DNA of 64,000 nt from Paramecium sonneborni (lineage: Eukaryota; Ciliophora; Oligohymenophorea; Peniculida; Parameciidae). Within the stretch, counting starts at the first letter, position 1. Each line of letters starts with the position of its first letter. The notes under the pieces were generated by a model. That model saw only the letters and a program-made list of their open reading frames with translations. It was not told the origin of the DNA and searched no databases. Where the stretch lies: assembly GCA_905182985.1 (NCBI GenBank), contig CAJJDN010000105.1, positions 320,417 through 384,416 of the forward strand, in the 5' to 3' direction. The translations under genes and the position numbers were made by a program. Shown here piece after piece: positions 52,000 through 63,207 of the stretch.

Positions 52000-52607
52000 A
52001 TGGACTTAAATGTATTAAGTTATGATTTTACTGATTAGTCAGATTTAATAAAAATTTTATGAATAAATTCGCACCCAAAAAAGGTTGTACCGAATATTCT
52101 TTAATTGATACCTCTTACTATAGAAAACAAATATCGTGCATTAATTCTTTATGAAATACTAATGATTTTTGAAAAATTAATATTATTTTCTAAATAGCCA
52201 AATTATTATCCTATATCCATAAACAGGATGATTAACCAAGTAGAAATTGAAGAGCTCAAATTGATAATTTCTCGAGTAGAGTTAACTATTAAATTTGCTA
52301 TAAACAAATAAAAATACTCATATTCTTTTGGCCAAGATGAATTTGAGTTTAAAATCCAAAACATTAGCAAATTAATCAAGCCTCAGATGAGTATTCAATT
52401 TTGACTCTTTCAGCTTGTGCATTTCAAATAGATTGGGTATTTTAGTCATTAAACCTATTTAACAAGCCTAATTTCAACAATCTCTATGCTTATGATTCAA
52501 TATTCATTTTGGATTTTATTTGTAATTTACTTAAATTCAAACTTATGGTCATATAATTGAATTAAGACAAACTATTTGATCAATTCTAGAAAAAAATTAA
52601 AATCTGA
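52000..52607 (+). CDS. Hypothetical protein, one in-frame TGA near its start
   Basis: From ATG 52000 to TGA 52605-52607 the frame holds 195 codons once the 23-nt intron 52391-52413 (GTATTC...TTTCAG) is removed. A TGA at 52060-52062 interrupts codon 21 between SDLIKIL and INSHPKKVVPNIL. Sequence on both sides looks coding, so either the real start is the later ATG 52162 (147 codons), an upstream exon is missed, or the copy is damaged. The protein is helical and mildly hydrophobic (ALILYEILMIFEKLILFSK, VEIEELKLIISRVELTIKFA, YDSIFILDFICNLLKFKL). No family recognised. Confidence 0.5.
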
Positions 52608-53100
52608 TATTATTTATATTAAAGTGATATTATGAATTACAAATATGATTTGAATGCAACATTTTGAATCCAATTATATAAATTTATTATTTCTATATTC
52701 TCTTTCATGAAATTTATGAGAGTATTGCAAATACATTGCTTTGCATTTATTAAATTTTAGGATAAAATAACACTTTTTGTTTAAAAATACTGTTTAATAT
52801 TTAAAATAGTTATTTAAGTTAAATTAAATTGCTACAATTTACCCTATTAAAAATATCTAACAAATATTAAGATGCTGAAAAAGATTATTTTATTAATATA
52901 TTCAAAAAATAATCAGTTTTTTGAAAATAATATTTTTTTAATCCCTACAACACATAATAAATATCTTTCTGTACTGAAAACATTATTTAAAGGGATATTT
53001 ATTAAGTAATAATTCAAATTCAAGCATAAATTAGTTATTTTTATTTCACCTGTTTACCTTTTTTTAATTTTTATTTTATTTATAAAAACTATATTTATAA
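52608..53100. other. Intergenic spacer, nothing recognised
   Basis: 490 bp of AT-rich DNA between two + strand genes; no feature on either strand. Confidence 0.55.
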
Positions 53101-54132
53101 ATGTTAAAAAAGAAAGAAAACTCTTTTTCCCTAATTTAAGAATTAAAACTTTACGAAAAATAATAATTAAAATCCAAAGTGTAATTCAAATAAGGAGAAT
53201 TAAGTTATAGAAAGGAAGAATTTTATATTTAAAATTTTATAATATCACCCAATTAGAGATTTTTAGCCATTTTTGAAAAAGAAAAAATAGTTTAGAAATC
53301 TCATAATTAAAAAGTATCACAATTAAGAATTATTGATATCTCATTGAATGAGACTTTATCAATAATAAAATAAGTAAATATGACTAACGCAACCTTTACA
53401 TTTGATTCCAAATATTTCATATTATTAACTTAATTTAGAGTAGTCACCATCATAGATATTAATAAACAGAAAACCAATTTTCTTGAGTTTAAATCTGATT
53501 ATCTAGTTTCGGTTGATTTAGATTATAATATTTACACAATTGAAAAAGAAAAATACATAAAAAAATATTCAATAAACACAAAAACGCTTGTTTTGTATGA
53601 TTAACTTTTTAAATTAGTTTACTTTTAGCCAATCTTAAATTATAAAATAATATTGAAAGAATATTGTTTAGTAATGACTCAATAATATTAATATCTTTTA
53701 AATTTAAGAAATGATAAAATAGTAAAATAACATATAAATGTTTATTTGATTGATAAGAATTAAGATATCTTTATTTACAATAACTTTATTCAAATTAAAA
53801 TAATTGAAATAAGTCTAATTGACATCTCATTGAAAAATATATTTAGTGGAAAGAAAATTCGAAGAGTAATAAATAAATAAATAATAAATGGTAATATTTT
53901 TCAGAACTAAAAATCAATATATTTTTTTGGCTATTAAAGAGATTACGATGAGAATAATATTATTTATTTTAAATTATTCGATTTGATCCAAGGAATTGAT
54001 ATTGAATTGAATTACGATTTAAATATCCCATTTAGAGATATATATGAATTGTTTAAAATGAAAGATAATTTTATTGTTGGAGTGAATAAATATGAAGGCA
54101 TCATAAGATTTTTTTCATTATCATCCATTTGA
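53101..54132 (+). CDS. Hypothetical protein, possible beta-propeller
   Basis: Intronless frame of 343 aa, ATG 53101, TGA 54130-54132. After a polar helical N-terminus (MLKKKENSFSLIQELKLYEK) the protein shows alternating beta-strand and turn sequence of about 40-residue spacing: NFIISPNQRFLAIFEKEK, TFTFDSKYFILLTQF, DIFIYNNFIQIKIIEISL, SIYFFGYQRDYDENNIIYF, LFKMKDNFIVGVNKYEGII. This resembles a divergent WD or other beta-propeller, but no GH or WD dipeptides are seen. There are no membrane segments. Confident that it is a gene; the fold is a guess. Confidence 0.7.
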
Positions 54133-54739
54133 TTAATTTATATTTTCATTATATTTATAATAGTTCTATTTAGAATATATACTAAAAGGAATCTGCAAAA
54201 TTTCTAATCTAAAATAAAAAAACATTTGATTAATGGAATTTCTATAATCTATAAGAAGAGTTTTAAGGTTTAAATAAGTATCTCATATTAAAATTTCAAT
54301 GTTAATTTGAAATCTAAATTCAAAAAAGTCGATTAATTTATATAATGTTTTTATTTTAGATAAATTATTAATTAATTTTGAAATTCTAACTTCAATTCTT
54401 CCTCAAAAAGTTTAATTTAAGATTATATTAAGCCTTAAAAAAAATAGAATGGCTAGATTAGATTAGATTAGTCTTTAAGTTATTTAAATACAGATTTAAA
54501 CAAAATATGAGAAAATCATTTATAAATTTTATAGTAAAATACATCAAATTAAAAAGTTATTTGAGATGAAAAATTATAAGTATATCAACTAAAAATAAAA
54601 TGATAAAAAATCAAAAACAAACCATTCTAATTATGCAAAAAGGGTTTATCTTAATGAAATTGGACTTTAGAAAATTAAATGACCAAAACTTTTCTATTAG
54701 GATTTAGAAGATAAACAATAAATGTTAATAATGATTTAA
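54133..54739. other. Intergenic region with a doubtful 77-aa frame
   Basis: Spacer between convergent genes. On + a frame from ATG 54449 to TGA 54680-54682 (77 aa, MARLDQISLQVIQIQIQTKY) is polar and could be the end of a short gene whose first exons lie at 54.2-54.4 kb. All three frames here are long under the ciliate code, so this is weak. Confidence 0.35.
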
Positions 54740-57619
54740 TCATCGATTAAAGAATTGCATATTTAAATATATATTTTATTGATATATCATAATTTTAACT
54801 TAGACTATTAAGATAATAAAATTTTATGCAAAAAATATTTCTTATTTAAATTTTCCTAGCCCCTAATTAATAATTCCTTTTATTACATTAATTAAAATTT
54901 TTAGTTATCGTTAACTCTTTTCATAATATCCCAAAAACCTTCTTTTTCGTCATTTTTATAAAAACCAACTTGAATAATAGTTTCCTTGACACTATAAAAT
55001 CATCTAATTTAATTTAAACTTTTTAAATATCTCAACTAAATCAGTCCATTTTCCTATTCTGATTTCATTATTATCATATTCTCCTCCTCCTCTAAATAAA
55101 AATTTTAATTTCTTACATCAATTAATAATGATAAAGATCTTTTTCTGTTTGGAATTTGATATCCCATTTTCCAACTTTTTTTCCATTTTTATATTATCCC
55201 ACAAATTATAACGACAAAAAACTTATTATTAATAAAATATTAAATACCCTAAATACATATCATCCAAATCAATCCAATTTCCATTCATTAATCCATCCTC
55301 ACTGTATTTTCCTTCTCCGCTTTTTAATAAATTTGAAAATTTACATATTTTCAATTTGGCTATAATATCTCATTCTTGCTAAATATTTCCAAGATCCAAA
55401 TTTAATTCCATCCTTAAATTTTCCAGCCATTAAAACCTAATTTACCTCTCAAAGTGAATAAGTTATATAATTACTAATTAAATTTGTTATGCAATATTGT
55501 CCATTTTCCTTATTTCATTCCATTTTCATCATATTATCCTTCTCCACTAATTTTTTATAATTTAGAATTACAGATTGACATTACCCAACTTACTATCATC
55601 ATAATAAAAGGTTTTCCATTTTCCACATTTTCGTTTATTCTAATATTATCCTATATTGTAACATTGGAAATGACTATTTAATTGATGTATTATTTTGTTA
55701 CTCATAAAAATTATTGTGTAACTCTTTCCATTTTCCTTCTTACAATCCTTAGTCATTATATTAACCTCCTGCTCTATTTATTTATATTCATTTATTACAT
55801 TTCTATATAATTTTTAGTATTTAAGAAACAAAATTTAATTTTCCAATTCCCAATTCTAAATCCCTATTCGTATTTTCCTTGATGAAGAACTTTACATTTA
55901 CTATTTATAGAATTAATTATTACCTGTTAAAATTTTAATCTAATTCAATCCATTAACCACATTTGATTCCATTTTCATTATAAATTCCTCCACCTCTTCT
56001 ATAATTATATATTATACATTTAAATCTAATTTTTATTATTATTATCATATTCTTGCCATTTTATATCCCATTTTTCAATTCTCAATCCATTTTAATATTT
56101 TCCATTCAAAACTAAAAGAGAATCATTCCAATAATCAGTTTATAGCAAATATAATTCTATCCAATCTCCATGTTTTTTACCATTAGCATTATAAACCCCT
56201 CCACCACTACAATATTATATTAATTTCATAAAACATTTTTTAAAGCTTATCTTAATCCTTCAATAAACTATATGTTTCCCATAACCCAACTTTTTATCCT
56301 TTATTATAATTCCCGATATCATTCGCATAACAATCCCTTATTCTGTAATACTAATTATCATACTTATTAGATTTCTCAAATATTTCAATCCATTTTCCAT
56401 CTTTATGCCCTTCTTCACTATATGCTCCAAATCCACTATTAATAGTTAGTAATTTAATTACATAATTTTTAAATTCTATAAATATTCATAGATTTAAAAA
56501 ATTTTCCAAATTCCTAATTTCTTTCCTTGTTGATATTCTCCTTCAATAAAAATTTAAGTATCTCTATAAATTAGATTTAGAATTATTTAATAAACTTATT
56601 AAAATTGCTGTATATTTCTATCCATTTTCCTTATTTCATTCCATTGCAATTATAATTTCCTCCACCTCTATAATATAAATAATTGAATTATTTACATAGA
56701 TAAATATTTAGATATCCTCTTATTTTCATAAATGATATTCCAATAACCATTTCTTCTATTATTTTTATACAAACCAGCTAACGTTAATTTACAATCACTA
56801 AAAGTAATTATAATTTAAACTTCATAAAGCTATCAGAAATTTCAACCCATAAGCCTTATTTGTTTGATTACATATCATAATAACCACCTCCACTAATTAA
56901 TTTATATAATATAAATACATATTTTCAAAATGACCTTTATGTGATCTAAATCTTGTATCCCATCTGCCAATTTTTTATCCCTAATTATACAAGCCTTTTT
57001 GTATAATTTAGCATTAACTTTAATATGTGAATAAATATGTACTCATTGAAATTTTTATTTATTTCCACCCACATACCTACTTTACATTCATTTTCATCAT
57101 AATCTCCTTCACCTCTAGAAATATCATTTTTATCTTACAATATTCTATCCATGTAAACTGTCTTCCACTTTCCATATTTTCTTCCATTTTTATAAATTCC
57201 AATATGATAAATATCTGCTTAACTTATTAAATTATAAATAAAGTTTATACTCCCAATAATTCTCCTATAGTTCTATCCATATTCCTATTTTTAATCCATT
57301 TTAATTGTAATTCCCTCCTGAATTTAATCTTTCTCCTTTCCATAAGGCATACCACCTATCTTATTTCTATTAATTTTTTGATTCACCAATCCACTATAGA
57401 TGTAAAATTTAATCTATATTGGTTTCAATTTTTGGCTCAAATATCTTTTCACTTTAATTATTTATTAACTATAAACCTTTTTATTATTCTTCCATCTAAG
57501 ATATACCTTAATTCTCCATTTCTTTATTCAACTTTTAGCTATGTTTTACATAATTTATTTTAAACACTTATCTAACCCTCAATTTCACCAAAATTTGAAA
57601 ATTAATCTAATTCATTCAT
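54740..57619 (-). CDS. MORN_2/YwqK-like repeat protein with repeat-phased introns
   Basis: From ATG 57617-57619 the protein has a 100-residue N-terminus, then about twelve units of roughly 58 residues. Each unit contains GGGxYxxNGxKxGKWIEL, a linker, and YxxGxKxGxWD, for example YNQGQKIGRWD, YKNNRRNGYWN, YQQGKKLGIWK, YNKGQKVGLWE. These are the hallmarks of MORN_2/YwqK-type repeats. Gly-box positions on the + strand recur about every 225 bp (near 57312, 57106, 56882, 56650, 56420, 56206, 55985, 55766, 55539, 55309, 55081, 54856). Nearly every unit is cut twice by 19-38-nt introns, the first ones at 57452-57476, 57223-57250 and 57018-57042, one just before the Gly box and one in the linker, nearly all in phase 2. 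Translation through the introns works across the whole gene. The last exon and the stop at 54740 are less certain. Function unknown; a binding or scaffold role is likely. Confidence 0.82.
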
Positions 57620-58353
57620 TGCTAAATAAATCAAACCCTTACATAAGCAAAACTAATCATTATTAGTAAAATTAGCGCTAAAATGAGATTGCATATTAAA
57701 TTTATTGAATTAATTTAATTTAAATTATTCATAAATTTACGATTAAATTTGTTCCTTTTAATTAATTAATAATTTGTGATTAAAAGCTTTTTAAATAATG
57801 AATTATATTATAATTATAACTAAAAAAAATATCAATTTCTTCAAAAAATAATTTTATAGATTGAATGCTTATATTCTTTTCACAAAATTATAAAGGAATT
57901 ATGATTAACCTCAAAATTCAGGATCTTAAATTAATATGATTGGTTTAACTTGAAAGAAAAAATATGAATTAGAATATTTTTAAGAGCTAAATGAAATTCC
58001 ATTCTATTCATAAATTATAAATTCAACTATCATATACTGTTAATACTTTTAGGTTAAGCTTAGTTTAAAAGAATTATTAAGGAATCCTACATTTTTGATA
58101 TTTTTAATTCTTTTATTTGTAATTCAAATCTTTTCATATCAATCAGCCTAAAACAATAGAATAAAAAACATAATTAAATAGTAAAAATAGATTTATAGAA
58201 CATAAATCTTATTTTATACTCTTGTATTATTAAAAAAAAATTTGAATTTTACATGAAAATACATCTTCTAATTATTATTATAAAATAATAGATTCTTATT
58301 TAAACTATTTAAATTTTGTAGAAAATATATCCAAAATATCAGAAAAAAGTGTG
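57620..58353. other. Intergenic spacer, start region of the repeat gene
   Basis: About 730 bp. The first 75 bp are duplicated upstream of the truncated copy at 30.14-30.22 kb. The rest is AT-rich with no feature. Confidence 0.5.
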
Positions 58354-58794
58354 ATGATAAAGTATCCTAATAAAAGCACTATAAAATAATCACTTCTAAT
58401 GAACTAATACTGTATTAAACTTAACAATTTGGGAATTAATGATTTATAAATTGATCAAATTTCATCACTTTTTTATGCAGATTTAATTATTTTTAATTTT
58501 GATTTACATATCTAATCGAATCAATTTAAAAATTAATCTTTTGATCCATCATTTTTTAAACTGTATTTAAAAATAAACAATTGGATGAATAAAAAATTAA
58601 GTCTTATCAATGTTTTTAGAATTATTTTGTTAACAAAACATAACACAATTTTAAAGTTGAATGAATAGCTTTTATCATTCAAAAAAAGCACATTTTCACA
58701 ATTTTAATTTTTCAAACTATTATCTCTCAATAATCTGATTAAAAAGTATTAATTAATGAGTAGAAGGGTTGATATAATTTAGTTGAAGAAGTGA
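58354..58794 (+). CDS. Hypothetical protein, possibly LRR-like
   Basis: Intronless frame of 146 aa, ATG 58354, TGA 58792-58794. Sequence such as CIKLNNLGINDLQIDQISSL and KLLSLNNLIKKYQ has the Leu/Asn spacing of leucine-rich repeats, but only two weak units can be seen and the length is short. It might be one remaining exon of a longer gene or a chance frame, since TGA-free runs of this size are not rare here. Confidence 0.4.
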
Positions 58795-59601
58795 GATATC
58801 AATAAAGAAATAAAGAAATAAAGATAAATATTAATAAAAATTAATTCAATATAGGAAAAATCACAAGGAAAAAAGATTGACAACTTTATGTTTGGTTGAT
58901 ATTTTAAATAGTTTTTCTTAAGATTTCAGTTAAGATAGTAAAGTTATTTTAGCATGCTAGTAATTTATTAATATGTATTAAATATGATTATTAAGGTTTT
59001 TATAAATGAGGTTCATTTATAAATTCAAGCATTTTTTATAAGAAATCTTTTAAATTTACCTCAAATAAAATCTAATTATTTATAAATATATAAATTTTTA
59101 GGCAAAAATCAATCAATAAAACTCATTTAATCGAATTTGTTTTAATATAGAAAATATATATAAGATTAACTTTATGTAAATTAGACGAATGAAGTTGAGG
59201 TAGTGATTTATTCAATGTTGAAGTTGTAATAATTTTATTCTTTTTGGTATATAATAACTAATGAAAAAATAAAATAAACTTCTTTCAAAATAGGCTCTTA
59301 ATGTATTAGTTAGACTTTCAAAAAATTAAAAAAAAACACAATAGTATCTCCACTCTTGGGATATATTTAGCTAAACTATCAAAAAAATGAGAAGGCATTT
59401 AGATTTCAATAATAAAAGAATAAATAGAAATTTAAAGATAATTTAACAAAAATATATCAATTTGATCAATGCCTCCTTTTTAAAAAAATAATAAGAGCAA
59501 AGAATTTTATAAAACTAAATCTTTTACATTTTTTGTTTTCTTCAAGAAAAGACGTCGATTATAGAAAACTTTTGTGCATTATATCTCATATTCTTTAATT
59601 A
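58795..59601. other. Intergenic spacer, nothing recognised
   Basis: About 800 bp of AT-rich DNA with no gene-like frame on either strand. Confidence 0.5.
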
Positions 59602-59985
59602 ATGATATCTAAGTCAAGATAGAGATATTAAATTGTAATTATAAATATTTCAATTATTTTTCAGCATAACTTTATTGGAAATATGTTTATCAGCTCTTTT
59701 TGGATTATATCAAGTAAATATTTATTTTTGAATTAGATTTTTCAAGAAGCCTTTGAAGCAACTTAAAAATATTTCCCCTTTTATTAAAATACTAGCTCAT
59801 TTATGATTCAAATGTACTTAATAGGACTGCTAATTTTATTAGTTGTATACCCCTAATACTACTTGGATAACTTAAGTTTTGGAAAATTTAATCCAGGATT
59901 TTTATCAATTGATTTATATTTTTTAAGGTACTTGGAATAATGGGAAGATGATATTTTCTATGGATTCATTTTCAAATTAATATGA
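59602..59985 (+). CDS. Small putative membrane protein
   Basis: Frame ending at TGA 59983-59985. The C-terminal 75 residues look genuine: FQEAFEATQKYFPFYQNTSS, then a membrane segment (MYLIGLLILLVVYPQYYL) and FLSIDLYFLRYLEQWEDDI. The start is open: ATG 59602 gives 127 aa unspliced or 117 aa if a possible 30-nt intron is removed, and an alternative 23-nt intron would put LLEICLSALFGLYQ before FQEAF. No family recognised. Confidence 0.45.
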
Positions 59986-61480
59986 ATATTATCATAATAT
60001 TCATTAAATATGAAAATTATCTTAATATTCATTAAATAGAGAAATTTGCGACTATATTTATTATGACAATCAAAACAGTTAAATTTACAATCCCTTATTC
60101 TATATCTGGGAACTTTAAATTTACAAATAAAAATTAAGATAATTATATCATATGTATTATAGCTTTTCATTTAAAAATGAATCATTAATCCAAATACATT
60201 TACTAGAATTAGATATTTTGAATGACATTAAGGTAATTGATAGTAACTTTTGCATAAATATTTCTCTACACATTCTTATTAACATTATTATAACAACAGT
60301 AAAAAATGAATTAAGTGAATTGAATTCTTCATATGTATCATAATCAGATGAATCCAAAGAAGTACAGCCTATTAATGTGCTATTAAAAATACAATAAATA
60401 TCAATTGAACATATTGTAAAATTAGATATTGATTATTAATATTCTTAATGTGAAGATCCAATTAAATATATACATATTTGAACTTTACATTATAAATTTA
60501 TCCATATATTAACAGTTCAAATGATTATTTAGTACAATTAATATTCTTAATACAAATATGTGAATCACCATATCAAAAATTAGATTTTAATTTTCTATCA
60601 ACACAATTTTATGTTAAATATCTACTTCCTCAAGAATTATTTGAAATTATACAATCTGGTTTAAATGCTTAATATTTTTAAGTCGCATTTACTTTTATAA
60701 TATCCATATTGCATGTTCTATCAATAAATTTTTTATTGTGAACATTTATTATTAAATTTATAATATTTTCATATATTCTTTTCTAAAATCCAACTTATGC
60801 TATTACATTTAATATACAAAAATTAGAATATAATTAATATTCAGATTCTTTGAATATGTTTTATTAACACTTTTAGATCCATTCCAATAATATTTAGAAT
60901 TAATAAATACTTAATAATCTTATCTAGACCATCTATCATATCTATATAACATATTTATATTTTTGAAGATTCACAAGTTATTCTATATATCCATCTAATG
61001 TAGTTATACAATTATTATTTATTTTTTTACATAATTCAGGTGCCTTTTAACTTTATTTATCGATACAATTATTTTATATTTGATTATTTATTGATTTAAT
61101 AACACAACCTAATTCAACTTTAATATTTTCATAAGTATTTATATATTCACTTCCTCGCAACAAGATAAAAAATTATTAAATTATTTAAATTTAGTATAAT
61201 TAAAAGTAGCATATCTGCATTTCAATAACATAATTTATTATTTTAATTTTTTATACATGCTATCTCATGCAATATCAATACAAAGTATAAAATCTGATTT
61301 ACATTTATTTGGTATATATTAATATTCCTCATATTAAATATATCTATGCAGTACAAATTTAATCCTCAAAATTTTTATAATACTTTTAGTAGACTTTATT
61401 TGCATCAAATCTCCATTAATGACTCATAATAAGTATTTTTACCACAAATTCTTTTTAGTCACTAGGCAAGAGATCTTGGG
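59986..61480 (-). pseudogene. Decayed Cys-containing surface-protein gene
   Basis: Read on the minus strand, this stretch gives many short protein-like pieces in changing frames with regularly spaced cysteines: GCVIKSINNQIQNNCIDK and APELCKKINNNCITTLDGY near 61.1 kb, RTCNMDIIKVNATQKYQ near 60.7 kb, FNSTLIGCTSLDSSDYDTYE near 60.37 kb, and RDCKFNCFDCHNKY near 60.07 kb. No set of GT...AG introns joins them into one frame. The pieces recall Cys-rich repeat ectodomains of ciliate surface proteins, but the family cannot be named. Several shorter frames on the + strand (for example 60152-60343) are shadows. Confidence 0.4.
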
Positions 61481-61861
61481 ATTAGTTAATAAAAGCAATA
61501 TAATTATTATTCAGATAAATAGAAACATAAATAAATATAAATCATACATAGAACTTAATGATTAAATTACTTATAAAATTAAAAGCATATTCAAATAAAA
61601 AAAAATTAAAATATTTTGTTTAAAATGAATAACTTAGTAAGTTTAAAATCATTAAAAGATAGAAATAAAAAATAGCAATTCATAGATAATTTTTAACTCG
61701 ATCAGTTGTAGATGATATTATTGGTGATTAAATTTTAATAAAAGAAATTTATGAATGTCTCTATTTCTTGAAATTTTTGATCTCTATTGAGAGAATTTTA
61801 AAGATGAATCTATTTTTAACATTAAATAAATTAAAAAAATAGAATATTCCTAAAAAAAAAA
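61481..61861. other. Intergenic spacer, nothing recognised
   Basis: About 380 bp of AT-rich DNA with A runs; no feature. Confidence 0.5.
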
Positions 61862-62107
61862 ATGAATAAAGAAGATCATGTAAACTTTAGCAAAAGTCAA
61901 CAAACCTTAATTGATTTATAATTGGTTGAACTTAACTTTTAGAATTCATTATATGTGATTGTTTAATTGATTTTAAAATACCAGATATTTGAGTTGGATG
62001 AAATTTTGGCAGTAGTTGAATCAATTAAAATTGTTTAAAATGATTACACATAGACTAAATTAGGATGGGTATGGTAAACAAATTAAAATGAGTTGAATAA
62101 TCAATGA
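61862..62107 (+). CDS. Small hypothetical protein
   Basis: Intronless frame of 81 aa, ATG 61862, TGA 62105-62107, with balanced polar and hydrophobic sequence (MNKEDHVNFSKSQQTLIDLQ, LDEILAVVESIKIV). No domain is recognised. It may be a small gene or the first exon of a longer one. Confidence 0.4.
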
Positions 62108-62522
62108 GTTAATTTATAAATTACATACATTATTTAATCAGTTACCTTTAAAATAATTATGTGAGCAAATACTTCTGATTCATCTTTTATACATATCATC
62201 TTTTATTGATATAGGAGAAAATTTTGTAAAAATTATTTAAGCATTTAATTTAAAATTTATAGTTTTGTTTTCTCTAGCATAAATCAAAATGCAAAAGCTT
62301 TTTGATTTAGTATCTAGAATAAAATTTTAAAATATCCAGAAAAACAAAGAAAAATTAAAATTTTATTAAGTTATTCGAACATCATTAAAAATTCTAATGA
62401 ATTTCACATTCCTACCAAGCTCTTCAAGACTGAAAAGTTTTTAGTCTGTCTTAAAAAAATAGTAAGAATAATTCCAAAGGAGAAAGAATTCCTTAAAGAA
62501 AATTAAAAAATATGACTAAGCC
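62108..62522. other. Intergenic spacer, nothing recognised
   Basis: About 415 bp between the small + frame and the RPB2 relic. No frame continues the RPB2 similarity upstream. Confidence 0.5.
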
Positions 62523-63000
62523 ATGATACTTGTGAGATGTTTGAGGATAGATTTTGGAGACGAAGATAAAGGCGAAACCAAATTGATTTAGGAAACTAAA
62601 AAATTAATAAATAAAAACATCTTACCACATATTGGAGATCAACTGAAAGTAGAAATAGAAAAGCCGATTTTTTGGGATATATAGTTCATAGATTATTGAA
62701 TGCTTCATTAGGAAAAACAGATTTGGATGATGGAGATCATTTAGGCAAAAAGTGATTAGATATGGCAGGAACAATGATGTGGGAGTCTGTAAGACATCAT
62801 TTGAATAATTTAAATAGAATTCTAAAAAGGCATTAAAATATATTAATGGAGGAAAAAGTGGATGAGGATAAATAAACAAAACCGTACTTGGAATGTAATA
62901 TATTATATAATTACATGTAGACTTTACAAACCCAAACCCTTCAACATTCTGTGACTGCTGAGACATACCTAGTGGGCAAACCCAAACCAATTAAGGTAGG
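62523..63000 (+). pseudogene. Relic of RNA polymerase II second-largest subunit (RPB2)
   Basis: The + frame from 62523 reads [20 protein letters not shown], then [30 protein letters not shown], an in-frame TGA at 62753-62755, and LDMAGTMM. This matches the RPB2 block that normally runs LPHI...FFLGYMINRLL.CAL...DDRDHFGKKRLDLAGPLL; the TGA replaces the Arg codon of KKRLD by one base (AGA to TGA). Further on, similarity is lost, the expected LKYALATGNWG and STLSHLRR blocks are missing, and only a faint trace of the LHNT...PAET block may remain near 62.95 kb. The N-terminal two fifths of the subunit are absent. It is an internal fragment of an essential gene, so a working copy must be elsewhere. 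Confidence 0.8.
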
Positions 63001-63207
63001 TATAAAAATCTTGGCCAAAGAAAAGATTATGGTAGGTATAGGCTATACCAGGAGAACAAGACTACTAGAAGACAATAGGGCTATCACATTCTAGAAGAGA
63101 AGATAGAGTCTGCATTATTATAGGTGGAGTTTATTAATGTGTATCAATAGAATTTAAAAAGTGTAAAAACCTTTTAGAATAATTAAATAATTATTTTTTA
63201 ATAATAT

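Noticed and set aside
62622..62990. 122-codon minus-strand open frame
   Set aside because: It is antisense to the RPB2 relic, whose + reading matches a known family.
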